From assembly GCA_963780135.1 (NCBI GenBank), contig CAWAAR010000001.1, forward strand, positions 992,001 to 1,056,000: a stretch of 64,000 nucleotides of DNA, read 5' to 3'. The first letter of the stretch is position 1, and each line of letters starts with the position of its first letter. Position numbers and translations under genes: made by a program. The stretch is from Clostridium_AM sp963780135 (GTDB taxonomy: Bacteria > Bacillota > Clostridia > Clostridiales > Clostridiaceae). The notes under the pieces were generated by a model. That model saw nothing but the letters and a program-made list of their open reading frames with translations. It made no database searches and had not been told where the DNA came from. Of the stretch, positions 32,839 through 40,610 are shown in pieces.

Positions 32839-33248
32839 TTAAGCATATGCATCTATTATATTATTGCTATTTGTATTTGATTGATTACTCATACTTTGTA
32901 CTGATTCTGCTTGATCATTATTTGATGTTTGAGATGTTTTATTTACTTGTTTAGCCTGCTGAGCTTGCTGTGCCTGTTGAATCTGAGCCTCAATCTCTTG
33001 CAACTCTGCTTGTAATGCTTGAATTTTTTGTTGTTTTATCTCTGAGCTATCATTACTTGAATTTTCTTGACTTATTTCTTGTTGAATGGTAGACCTTTGT
33101 TGTTCAAGACTGCTTACACTATCGCTGCTACTTGAACTACTGCTTGCACTGCTACTACTACTTGAACTACTGCTGCTACTGCTTTTTTTGATGATAACTG
33201 TGATATTGATGAGTTTGATAATGCTGATGAAATTGCTGTAATACCCAT
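32839..33248 (-). pseudogene. FlxA-like coiled-coil protein gene, frameshifted in an A run
   Basis: The ATG at 33248 has a GGGGGG-type ribosome binding site. The first 22 codons read MGITAISSALSNSSISQLSS plus KK, then the frame goes wrong at an A7 run (plus-strand T7 at 33183-33189). With one more A it continues as a serine-rich tract and then a coiled coil (EIKQQKIQALQAELQEIEAQ, QQAQQAQQAK), ending at a TAA at 32839 for 136 residues. This layout matches FlxA-like proteins of Clostridium. Codon choice and the strong terminator suggest a real gene. It is either inactivated, phase-variable, corrected by slippage, or a sequencing error. Confidence 0.7.
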
Positions 33249-33364
33249 ACTATATTCCCCCCATTTTAATTTTTATTATTAAAGCATCTTCAGAAAAATA
33301 TTGATTGAAGCATATTACACTAGCTAATTACTTCACTGAATTTTCCTAAATACTCTAGTGTGAC

Positions 33365-34870
33365 TTATGTTACTAAACTATTATCCTCCTTTTTATCTGT
33401 TTCAAACCAAAAGCTTACTCCATCTTGAACATTTTCTACACCATAATCATTCTTATGAAGCTCTTGAATAGCTTTCACTATAGAAAGTCCTAGTCCATAT
33501 CCTCCATAAGCTCTTGTTCTTGCCTTATCAACTTTATAAAAGCTAGTCCATAACTTTCCAAGTGATTCTTCTGGTATATGCTTTCCAGTATTAAATACAT
33601 TTACTTTTATTTTATTGCTATTAATATTGCTAGTTACTTTCACAATTCTATTTTCATCTACATGATTAATAGCATTATTTATATAATTTGTAAGTACCTG
33701 TTCAATTCTTACCACATCTCCATAAGCAGTACAGCTTTCTCCAAGCTCCATTTGTATTTTAATATTCTTTTCTGTAAAAATGGATTTGTATTTATTAAGC
33801 ACATATTCTATTAAACCTGTTATATCAAACTCGCTTTTTTCAATTTGAAAATAACCTGATTCAATTTGAGATAAGTTCAATAAATCTCTTACTAATTTAT
33901 TCATTTTATCTGTTTCTTTCATAATAACGTCACAATAAAAATTTTTATCCTCTTCACTTTCAGTAACGTTGCTAATAAGACCTTCTGCATATCCTTGTAT
34001 TACTGCTAACGGTGTTCTCAATTCATGAGAAACACTAGATATAAACTCTTTTCTCATTTCATCTATTTTTCTTTCTTTTTCAATATCTTCCTCAAGCTTT
34101 TGATTTTTTATATTTAATTCTGTAATTGCTGTATCTAGCTCTCCTGAAAGATAGTTAATACTCTGCCCTAGCTGTCCAATTTCATCCCTGCCACTTATAC
34201 TACATTTTTGACTAAAATCAAATTTAGCCATATTTCGTGCAATATTGTTTACTTCTAATATTGGTTTTGTAAATTTCTTTGAAAATAAGTAAGCCCATAT
34301 GCTTCCAAAAAATATTATTATAAGACCTATTATTATAACAAACCTATTTGCAATATCCACACTTTCTTTTATAGAAACCAATGGTACTCTTATAGCCATT
34401 ATGTCTCCGTTTCTAAGCTTTGTTACAAGTGTAAGAAAATCTATTTTCATTTGAACATCTGTTCTGTTTTCAAAGTTAATTTCACCTACTGGATACTCTT
34501 TTGCTTTAGTATCATAATCATCCAGATTATGTGGTTTATCTGGTGGAGGTTTTACTTGAACACCATTATTTATATTTTTTTCCTCTGGTGGCCTTCTTGC
34601 AGACATATAAATTATCTTTCCATCTTTATCACGTATATCAATATTACTTCCAGTTATATTAGCTGTTCTATCTAATTCATTTTGTATATCAATTATATTT
34701 CCCTTATACATACTTATTAAAGTATTAGCATTTTGCTTAAGTATATTTTTCTTCTTATTTATATAGTATTTTTCTAGATAAATGCTATTCAATATCCACA
34801 AAAGAGAAATAAAACATATGAGTAATAAAGTTATAGCCATAAACAGTTTTGCTCTTATAGACTTAATCAT
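33365..34870 (-). CDS. Sensor histidine kinase
   Basis: A 501-residue kinase with a first membrane segment at about 8-30, a long extracytoplasmic region containing a proline-rich stretch (VQVKPPPDKPHN, about 105-114), a second membrane segment about 175-196, HAMP, phosphoacceptor H282 in SVSHELRTPLAV, and ATPase motifs NYINNAINHV and YGGYGLGLSIVKAI. It overlaps the response regulator gene by 4 bp. Direct repeats shared by this operon and the galU glycosylation operon suggest that the pair controls cell-envelope glycosylation; this is inference. Confidence 0.92.
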   Translation of the reverse strand: MIKSIRAKLFMAITLLLICFISLLWILNSIYLEKYYINKKKNILKQNANTLISMYKGNIIDIQNELDRTANITGSNIDIRDKDGKIIYMSARRPPEEKNINNGVQVKPPPDKPHNLDDYDTKAKEYPVGEINFENRTDVQMKIDFLTLVTKLRNGDIMAIRVPLVSIKESVDIANRFVIIIGLIIIFFGSIWAYLFSKKFTKPILEVNNIARNMAKFDFSQKCSISGRDEIGQLGQSINYLSGELDTAITELNIKNQKLEEDIEKERKIDEMRKEFISSVSHELRTPLAVIQGYAEGLISNVTESEEDKNFYCDVIMKETDKMNKLVRDLLNLSQIESGYFQIEKSEFDITGLIEYVLNKYKSIFTEKNIKIQMELGESCTAYGDVVRIEQVLTNYINNAINHVDENRIVKVTSNINSNKIKVNVFNTGKHIPEESLGKLWTSFYKVDKARTRAYGGYGLGLSIVKAIQELHKNDYGVENVQDGVSFWFETDKKEDNSLVT

Positions 34871-35544
34871 TTTTCTACCTCAAACCTATAGCCATACCCA
34901 CGCACCGTTTGCACATAATTGCTTTTTAAATCTAATTTTATCCTTAATCTATTTATATGGGTATCTACTGTTCTTAAATCTCCATAATAGTCATATCCCC
35001 ATACTTTATCTAATATCTGTTCTCTACTTACAGCTTTACCATAGTTCTCAGTAAGGTAAATTAGTAAGTCATATTCTTTTGGACTTAAATCAATTGCATA
35101 ACCATCAATATTTACTTGATGAGCACTGTTATCTATAGCTAATCCATTATACTCTTTAATTGTACTATCTACAGGTATTGTTCTTCTTAACACAGCGTTT
35201 ACTCTAGCTATTAATATATTAGGACTAAAAGGTTTTGCAATATATTCATCTACTCCTATATCAAATCCAAATAGCTCGTCAAACTCTTCTCCCCTAGCAG
35301 TTAACATTATAATAGGAGTCCTTGATTTTTTTCTTATTTCTCGGCATACAGTCCACCCATCATATTCAGGTAACATAACATCAAGAATTATTAAATCTAT
35401 ATCTTTTTCAGTTGAAAACAAATCTAAGGCTTTTCTTCCGTCCTCTGCCTCAATAGTAGTATATCCTTCTCTTTTTAAAAAATCTGTTACAAGTTTTCTT
35501 ATTAACGGTTCATCATCAACTACCAATATTTTTTTGTTATTCAT
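34867..35544 (-). CDS. OmpR/PhoB-family response regulator
   Basis: A 225-residue regulator: receiver domain with DDE (10-12), phosphoacceptor D55 in ILDVMLPEYDG and K in AKPFSP, then a winged helix with LRTVDTHINRLRIKLD and VRGYGYRFE. The ATG follows GGAGG. It is cotranscribed with the kinase that overlaps it. Its own upstream region has 11-bp-phased TTTTGTYACAR repeats, typical of OmpR/PhoB-type direct repeat sites, so it may regulate itself. Confidence 0.93.
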   Translation of the reverse strand: MNNKKILVVDDEPLIRKLVTDFLKREGYTTIEAEDGRKALDLFSTEKDIDLIILDVMLPEYDGWTVCREIRKKSRTPIIMLTARGEEFDELFGFDIGVDEYIAKPFSPNILIARVNAVLRRTIPVDSTIKEYNGLAIDNSAHQVNIDGYAIDLSPKEYDLLIYLTENYGKAVSREQILDKVWGYDYYGDLRTVDTHINRLRIKLDLKSNYVQTVRGYGYRFEVEK

Positions 35545-35587
35545 AATATTCCTCCATGAAAAAACTACTTAGTTTATTATAAAACAC

Positions 35588-35609
35588 TTTTGTTACAGTT
35601 TTGTCACAA
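35588..35609. promoter_or_regulatory. 11-bp direct repeats upstream of the response regulator
   Basis: TTTTGTTACAG is followed without gap by TTTTGTCACAA; the ACA triplets start at 35595 and 35606, exactly 11 bp apart. The same phasing occurs at 39986-40016 in front of the glycosylation operon. Confidence 0.5.
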
Positions 35610-35644
35610 CTTTACTTATTATTGGATAAATTTTATTATCTAAA

Positions 35645-35675
35645 AAATGACCAGTATTATTTATACTGGCCATTT
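35645..35675 (-). terminator. Intrinsic terminator after galU
   Basis: A 13-bp stem around CCAGTAT/ATACTGG; the one irregular pair is a G-U wobble on the minus strand, followed there by a T run. It separates the galU operon from the two-component operon. Confidence 0.75.
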
Positions 35676-35685
35676 AACAATATTT

Positions 35686-36618
35686 TTATTTAGCCAGCGC
35701 CATTTTTCTTGCTGCTAAATTGTAATAAAGTTCTTCCTTTATTTTAAAATTATTTTCATTCTTTAAACTTAAAAGATATGAAAGAAGATTTTCTTTTAAA
35801 TCATCTCTTTTTAGCGCATATTCTATATTAGCTTTTAAGAAACCTAATTTATCTCCAACATCATACCTTTTGCCTTCAAAAGAATAAGCATATATAGACT
35901 CTTGTTTAGACAATTCTTTTAGTGCATCAGTAAGTTGTATTTCACCACCTTTTCCCGGCTTAGTCCTTTCAAGTATTTCAAATATTTCAGGTGTTATAAT
36001 ATATCTTCCAAGGATAGCAATATTAGAAGGTGCTTCTTCAATCTTAGGTTTTTCTATCATGCTATTAACCTTGTAAACTTTATTTTCAATTTCTAAGCCC
36101 TTTATAATACCATACTTGAAAACCTCTGATTTATCAACTGCTTGAACTCCTAAAATTGAAGTTTTAAATTTATTATAACAGTTTATAAGTTGTTTGAGAC
36201 ATGGTACCTTACTATCTACTATATCATCACCTAGCATTACTGCAAAAGGTTCATTGCCTACAAAATTTTTAGCACGACTTATTGCATGTCCTAATCCTTT
36301 AGGTTCTTTCTGCCTTATATAATAAATATCTGCCATATTACTTATATCTTTAACTACCTTAAGCAATTCCTGTTTGCTGTTATGCTCTAATTCATCTTCA
36401 AGTTCAATAGATTTATCAAAATGATCTTCTATGGCTCTTTTATTTCTTCCCGTTATTATTAATATTTCCTCAATACCTGAAGCAACAGCTTCTTCAACTA
36501 TATACTGAATAGCAGGTTTATCTACTATTGGCATCATTTCCTTAGGTTGAGCTTTAGTTGCTGGCAAAAATCTTGTTCCTAGTCCCGCAGCTGGAATTAT
36601 TGCTTTTCTTACCTTCAT
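35686..36618 (-). CDS. galU: UTP--glucose-1-phosphate uridylyltransferase
   Basis: A 310-residue GalU, normal length for Firmicutes. It makes UDP-glucose from UTP and glucose 1-phosphate. The nucleotide signature AAGLGTRFLPATKAQPKEM is at 11-29, VMLGDDIVD carries the metal-binding aspartate, and EKPKIEEAPSN and GEIQLTDALKEL are also typical. The ATG follows AAAGGGA. It lies 48 bp downstream of the GT39 gene in an apparent operon gtrB-GT39-galU, suggesting that UDP-glucose feeds lipid-linked sugar and then surface glycosylation. Confidence 0.96.
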   Translation of the reverse strand: MKVRKAIIPAAGLGTRFLPATKAQPKEMMPIVDKPAIQYIVEEAVASGIEEILIITGRNKRAIEDHFDKSIELEDELEHNSKQELLKVVKDISNMADIYYIRQKEPKGLGHAISRAKNFVGNEPFAVMLGDDIVDSKVPCLKQLINCYNKFKTSILGVQAVDKSEVFKYGIIKGLEIENKVYKVNSMIEKPKIEEAPSNIAILGRYIITPEIFEILERTKPGKGGEIQLTDALKELSKQESIYAYSFEGKRYDVGDKLGFLKANIEYALKRDDLKENLLSYLLSLKNENNFKIKEELYYNLAARKMALAK

Positions 36619-36666
36619 ATTAATTCATCCCTTTCACTAAATCTATATTTAAAAATAAATTAAACT

Positions 36667-38775
36667 TTATTTGACACTACCTTTTAAATCATATAACTGT
36701 TCAGAATTCATTTCTCCAGGTCCTTGATCTACTGAATTTTTAGACTTACTATCACTATTTTTGTTTGTTGTTTGCTTATTTGTTGTGCTAGAATTTTTCC
36801 ATTCACTTTCTGATACAACTTTGCCGTTCGCTTTAACCCATGTCATAATGTCGTTACTTGAGTTTCCTCCACCCATGCCTCCTGCCATTACATATCTAAC
36901 TTCACCTTTACTAACTAACTGCTTAAATTGATCTAAAGTAATTACCTTGTCTGTTCCAAAGAATCCTCCAAGTGCCATAACTGATTCACCTGTTTCTACT
37001 ATTATGTCTGAAGCATAACCATTAGTAGATGATGTTACAAGGATGTATTTTTCACCTGATTTATGAGCTTTTAAGAATTCTATAAGCTTTGTATTACTGC
37101 TATTGGAACTACCTATATTGGGTCCACCCGTTGTTTTTTGTGACATTAAGGATAATCCTGCAGCTGGGAATGTTCCATTTACTTTATAAAACATTGTAGT
37201 GGAAGAACAAACTGTTGGTGCCACTAAAAGTCCTACTAAAGCTGCACTTAGTAACATTTTCTTAAGTTTTATATTTTTATTTTTCATTAAATTTAGAATG
37301 ATAAGTATAACTGAAGATACAAAACATAACACTGACACTATTATCATTACAATTTTAGAAGCATTTAATGTATTGTAATAATATAACAGTAATATTTGGG
37401 CTAATCCATCTAGAATAAGTGATATTGGTAATATCCAAGATTTCCATCCACCTTCTTTGTAAAGCTGCCACATAGATACAATTCCAATTCCGGTTAATGC
37501 TGCAATTGGTGCTGCAAGCATTGTTAAGTAATACGGATGAAATAATCCTGTTGTAAAACTAAAGTATATAAATTCAGGCACTAGCCATGTAAACCATAAT
37601 ATTAATGACAATTTTCTCTTATTATCAAATGAACTTTTCAATTTTTCTTTTATTGCTGCTGCTACAAATCCCAGCATAGCAAGAGGTAAAAACCAACTTA
37701 TTTGATCTGATAAACTATTATTAGAAAATAATCTTGTAATGCTAGATTTCTCGCTGCCACCGAAGGTTCCGCCACCGCCACCTTTGCTACCATTACCTCC
37801 TGGACCACCTTGACCTTGCTTATCACCTGATGGTGGTGCCATATTTCCTTGAGCATTATTTTGATCTGTTCCTTGTTTACTGCTACTTGAACTTTGGTTC
37901 TGCTGATTAGGTGGTGCCTGCATTTGCCCACTATCATTTTTGGATTGTGTTGGCTTTTGACCTCCACCTGAAGTACTTGAGCTACTAAGTCCAAGTCTCT
38001 CTAATCCATTATGACCAATTATAAGTTCCATTTCTGTATTATTTGTACTGCTTCCTACATATGGCCTATTTGCTGATGGTATTAAATCTACAGCAAAAGC
38101 CCAAGAAAATGAAACTGATAGAAGTACAACTGTAGCTAAAATAAGATGTACTACTCTCTTCTTTAAAGAAACTGCATTAGAAAGTAAATACGTTAAATAT
38201 ATAGCTGGTACTACCATATATGCTTGAAGCATCTTTATATTAAAACCAACACCTACCAATGCTAAACTTATTAAAAGATATTTTAGTTTTCCTTTTTCAG
38301 CAGCTTTAGAAAGAACCAAGCAAGCTAAAAGTAATACTAAAACAAGTAAGTTATCACAAGTATTATTCCTACTTACAGCTACAAAAACTGGTGTTACTGC
38401 AAGACATAATGCTGAAATTAAACCTGCTGTACTTCCAAATGATCTTTTCACAATATAATATATTATTGCAACTGAGATTACGCCTGCTAATGCTTGTGGA
38501 AAAATTATACTCCATCCACTGAATCCAAATATTTTAGCAGATATAGCTTGAATCCAAAAACCTAAAGGTGGTTTGTCAATTGTTACAAAGGAGGATGGAT
38601 CAAATGATACAAAGAAAAAGTTTTTAAAACTCATAGTCATACTCTTTACACCTGCAGCATAATATTGATTTGCATATCCCTCTATACTTAAATTAGTAAA
38701 ATTCAATACTGCAGACAATATTAAAATTATTGACAATACTAAAGTTTCTCTTGTAAATTTTATTTTTTTATTCAT
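36667..38775 (-). CDS. ArnT/PMT-family (GT39) membrane glycosyltransferase
   Basis: A 702-residue GT-C type enzyme with about twelve membrane segments, like YkcB of Bacillus and similar actinobacterial proteins. It would move a sugar from an undecaprenyl-phosphate carrier to a surface acceptor outside the membrane. The N-terminal block NQYYAAGVKSM followed by VTIDKPPLGFW is characteristic of the group. Residues about 263-341 are a low-complexity outer loop rich in Ser, Gln and Gly (for example KGGGGGTFGGS), and the C-terminal soluble part ends in a Ser/Thr/Asn/Lys-rich tail. The ATG follows AAGGAGG. The GtrB-type partner is the gene just upstream, 118 bp away. Confidence 0.9.
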   Translation of the reverse strand: MNKKIKFTRETLVLSIILILSAVLNFTNLSIEGYANQYYAAGVKSMTMSFKNFFFVSFDPSSFVTIDKPPLGFWIQAISAKIFGFSGWSIIFPQALAGVISVAIIYYIVKRSFGSTAGLISALCLAVTPVFVAVSRNNTCDNLLVLVLLLACLVLSKAAEKGKLKYLLISLALVGVGFNIKMLQAYMVVPAIYLTYLLSNAVSLKKRVVHLILATVVLLSVSFSWAFAVDLIPSANRPYVGSSTNNTEMELIIGHNGLERLGLSSSSTSGGGQKPTQSKNDSGQMQAPPNQQNQSSSSSKQGTDQNNAQGNMAPPSGDKQGQGGPGGNGSKGGGGGTFGGSEKSSITRLFSNNSLSDQISWFLPLAMLGFVAAAIKEKLKSSFDNKRKLSLILWFTWLVPEFIYFSFTTGLFHPYYLTMLAAPIAALTGIGIVSMWQLYKEGGWKSWILPISLILDGLAQILLLYYYNTLNASKIVMIIVSVLCFVSSVILIILNLMKNKNIKLKKMLLSAALVGLLVAPTVCSSTTMFYKVNGTFPAAGLSLMSQKTTGGPNIGSSNSSNTKLIEFLKAHKSGEKYILVTSSTNGYASDIIVETGESVMALGGFFGTDKVITLDQFKQLVSKGEVRYVMAGGMGGGNSSNDIMTWVKANGKVVSESEWKNSSTTNKQTTNKNSDSKSKNSVDQGPGEMNSEQLYDLKGSVK

Positions 38776-38893
38776 TTTCTATATCCTCCTTAGATGAACA
38801 ACCTCAGTTTGTATGCAATACACTTTGTTACTTAATCTATAAATGTTGCAATTATTTTTGCCATATATACATTGAAAAATGTGATTTGATATA

Positions 38894-39862
38894 TTAACTA
38901 GTAATCTCATATCTCTTATCAACTCTCTTATAATTTATTGTGCTTTGGATTATATATATAGGTCTTCCCTTGCTTTCATCAAAAATTCTTCCAATATATT
39001 GACCCATTATACCTATACACCCAAGTGTTAAACCAAACATAGTTATATTTATTGCTAAAATTAACGGTAAGCTTATCATTCCTGTTCCATTAATTAATTG
39101 TCTTGTAATAACAGCAATAGTTGAAATTATTCCAGCTATAAAAGTTAACCCACCCAAGTATCCAGAAATAACTAGTGGTTTGTACGACAAAGATGTTATA
39201 CCATCCAAAGCCAATTTAATCATTTTTTTCAAAGGATACTTAGTTTCTCCCGCAAATCTCTCCTGTCTTACAAATTCTACACAAGTTTGCTTATAGCCTA
39301 CCCAACTAACCAATCCTCTTACATATCTATTCTTTTCTGGAAGTGATATCAAAGCATCACACACTTTTCTGTCTATAAGTCTAAAATCTCCTGTGTCCAC
39401 TGGAATATCTACACTTGTCATACTTCTTAACAATCTATAAAATGTCTTTGCTGTAAATTTCTTAAAAAATGTTTCGCCTTCTCTTTTAGCTCTTTTTCCA
39501 TAAACAACTTCATATCCTTCTTTCCATTTCTTAATCATTTCTAAAATAACTTCTGGAGGATCTTGAAGATCTGCATCTATTACAACAATTGCTTCTCCTA
39601 AAGCCATATCCATTCCTGCTGTTATAGCAGCTTGATGACCAAAATTTCGTGAAAAATTAATAAGTTTTATTTTTTCATCATTTCTACACATGTTCTCTAC
39701 TAAATCTCTTGTTTTATCCTTACTTCCATCATTTACAAACACAATTTCATAATTTTCTTTAGTAGTGTCCATAACTGCTTTTAATCTTCTATAAGTTTCT
39801 TGAATTACAAGTTCCTCATTATACAATGGTACTATAATAGAATAACTTATTTTATTAATCAT
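38894..39862 (-). CDS. GtrB/YkcC-type polyprenyl-phosphate glycosyltransferase (GT2)
   Basis: A 322-residue GT2 enzyme with a cytoplasmic catalytic domain and two C-terminal membrane segments (about 235-260 and 270-292). Motifs: VPLYNEE, FVNDGSKDKT, FSRNFGHQAAITAGMD and VIDADLQDPPE (metal-binding acids). Such enzymes transfer glucose or mannose from a nucleotide sugar to undecaprenyl phosphate. With GalU and the GT39 enzyme in the same operon, UDP-glucose is the likely donor. The ATG follows AGGAAGGTG. It is the first gene of the operon. Confidence 0.92.
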   Translation of the reverse strand: MINKISYSIIVPLYNEELVIQETYRRLKAVMDTTKENYEIVFVNDGSKDKTRDLVENMCRNDEKIKLINFSRNFGHQAAITAGMDMALGEAIVVIDADLQDPPEVILEMIKKWKEGYEVVYGKRAKREGETFFKKFTAKTFYRLLRSMTSVDIPVDTGDFRLIDRKVCDALISLPEKNRYVRGLVSWVGYKQTCVEFVRQERFAGETKYPLKKMIKLALDGITSLSYKPLVISGYLGGLTFIAGIISTIAVITRQLINGTGMISLPLILAINITMFGLTLGCIGIMGQYIGRIFDESKGRPIYIIQSTINYKRVDKRYEITS

Positions 39863-39985
39863 TTAATTCACCTTCCTATATAATTTTTAATATTCTCAAC
39901 TATTAACTATTAATTTTTAACTATTAAAACCTCCACTTAAAGGCATCTTTTAATATTTAATTTATATGTTTATTTTACCCTTAAA

Positions 39986-40017
39986 TTATGACAGTTTAGT
40001 TACAACTTAGATACAAT
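39986..40017. promoter_or_regulatory. Three 11-bp direct repeats upstream of the glycosylation operon
   Basis: Three units (TTATGACAGT, TTAGTTACAAC, TTAGATACAAT) carry ACA triplets at 39991, 40002 and 40013, exactly 11 bp apart. This is the usual spacing for OmpR/PhoB-family regulators. The units resemble those upstream of the response regulator at 35544. Confidence 0.5.
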
Positions 40018-40094
40018 TATATAAATTTTAAAATACCTAATATTGCAAAAATTAAAACACAATTTTAATATAATATAGAAAACACTTCATATTT

Positions 40095-40124
40095 TGCATC
40101 TATTTTAGTAGAGTAATAATTCTA
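40095..40124 (+). promoter_or_regulatory. Possible sigma-G promoter of the spore protein gene
   Basis: TGCATC (40095-40100) and AATTCTA (40118-40124), 17 bp apart, resemble the forespore sigma-G pattern (TGMATA and CATACTA). The match is partial. Confidence 0.35.
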
Positions 40125-40197
40125 AAACTGTACAAACTTTTAATAGAATCCAAAACAAAAACAAATATTATAAGGATTCAAGAAGGAGGAATTTATT

Positions 40198-40392
40198 ATG
40201 GCAAGTAAAGGAAATAGATCATTAGTTCCAGAAGCAAAGGATGGATTAAACAAATTTAAAATGGAATCCGCTAATGAAGTAGGTGTTAACTTAAAAGAAG
40301 GATATAATGGTGATTTAACTTCAAGAGAAGCTGGATCAGTAGGCGGAAACATGGTTAAAAAAATGGTTGAATCTTACGAAAAAGGTTTATAG
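40198..40392 (+). CDS. Alpha/beta-type small acid-soluble spore protein
   Basis: A 64-residue DNA-binding spore protein of the alpha/beta SASP family, which coats and protects DNA in the dormant spore. Both family signatures are present: NELGVNL-like NEVGVNLKEGYNGDLTSRE and the C-terminal GSVGGNMVKKMVESYE. The GPR-protease cleavage region is KMESANEVG. The ATG follows AAGGAGG. It is a single-gene unit with a very strong terminator and a possible sigma-G promoter. Confidence 0.95.
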   Translation: MASKGNRSLVPEAKDGLNKFKMESANEVGVNLKEGYNGDLTSREAGSVGGNMVKKMVESYEKGL

Positions 40393-40412
40393 TAGAACAT
40401 ATATTAAAAGTG

Positions 40413-40450
40413 GGGCTGTTGTACTAATTAATTAGTACAACAGCCCTTTT
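40413..40450 (+). terminator. Intrinsic terminator of the SASP gene
   Basis: A perfect palindromic stem (40413-40446, GGGCTGTTGTACTAA with its complement around TTAA) followed by TTTT. Its stem start GGGCTGTT and loop ACTAATTAAT recur in the terminator at 10089. Confidence 0.88.
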
Positions 40451-40525
40451 AAGTCATGTAAAAAAAATAACAAACCAAATATACTAAAATAATGACTAGT
40501 TATTTCTTAATACATCTAATATAGT

Positions 40526-40554
40526 TTGACAATTTATATTTTCTAAATGATAAT
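40526..40554 (+). promoter_or_regulatory. Sigma-A promoter of nadE
   Basis: TTGACA (40526-40531) and GATAAT (40549-40554) are 17 bp apart, with a start site near 40561, 50 bp before the nadE ATG. Confidence 0.75.
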
Positions 40555-40610
40555 TGTATTGGATAAGTTTAGTTCTATTGTAAATACTATATAAGGAAAG
40601 GAATGATAAC

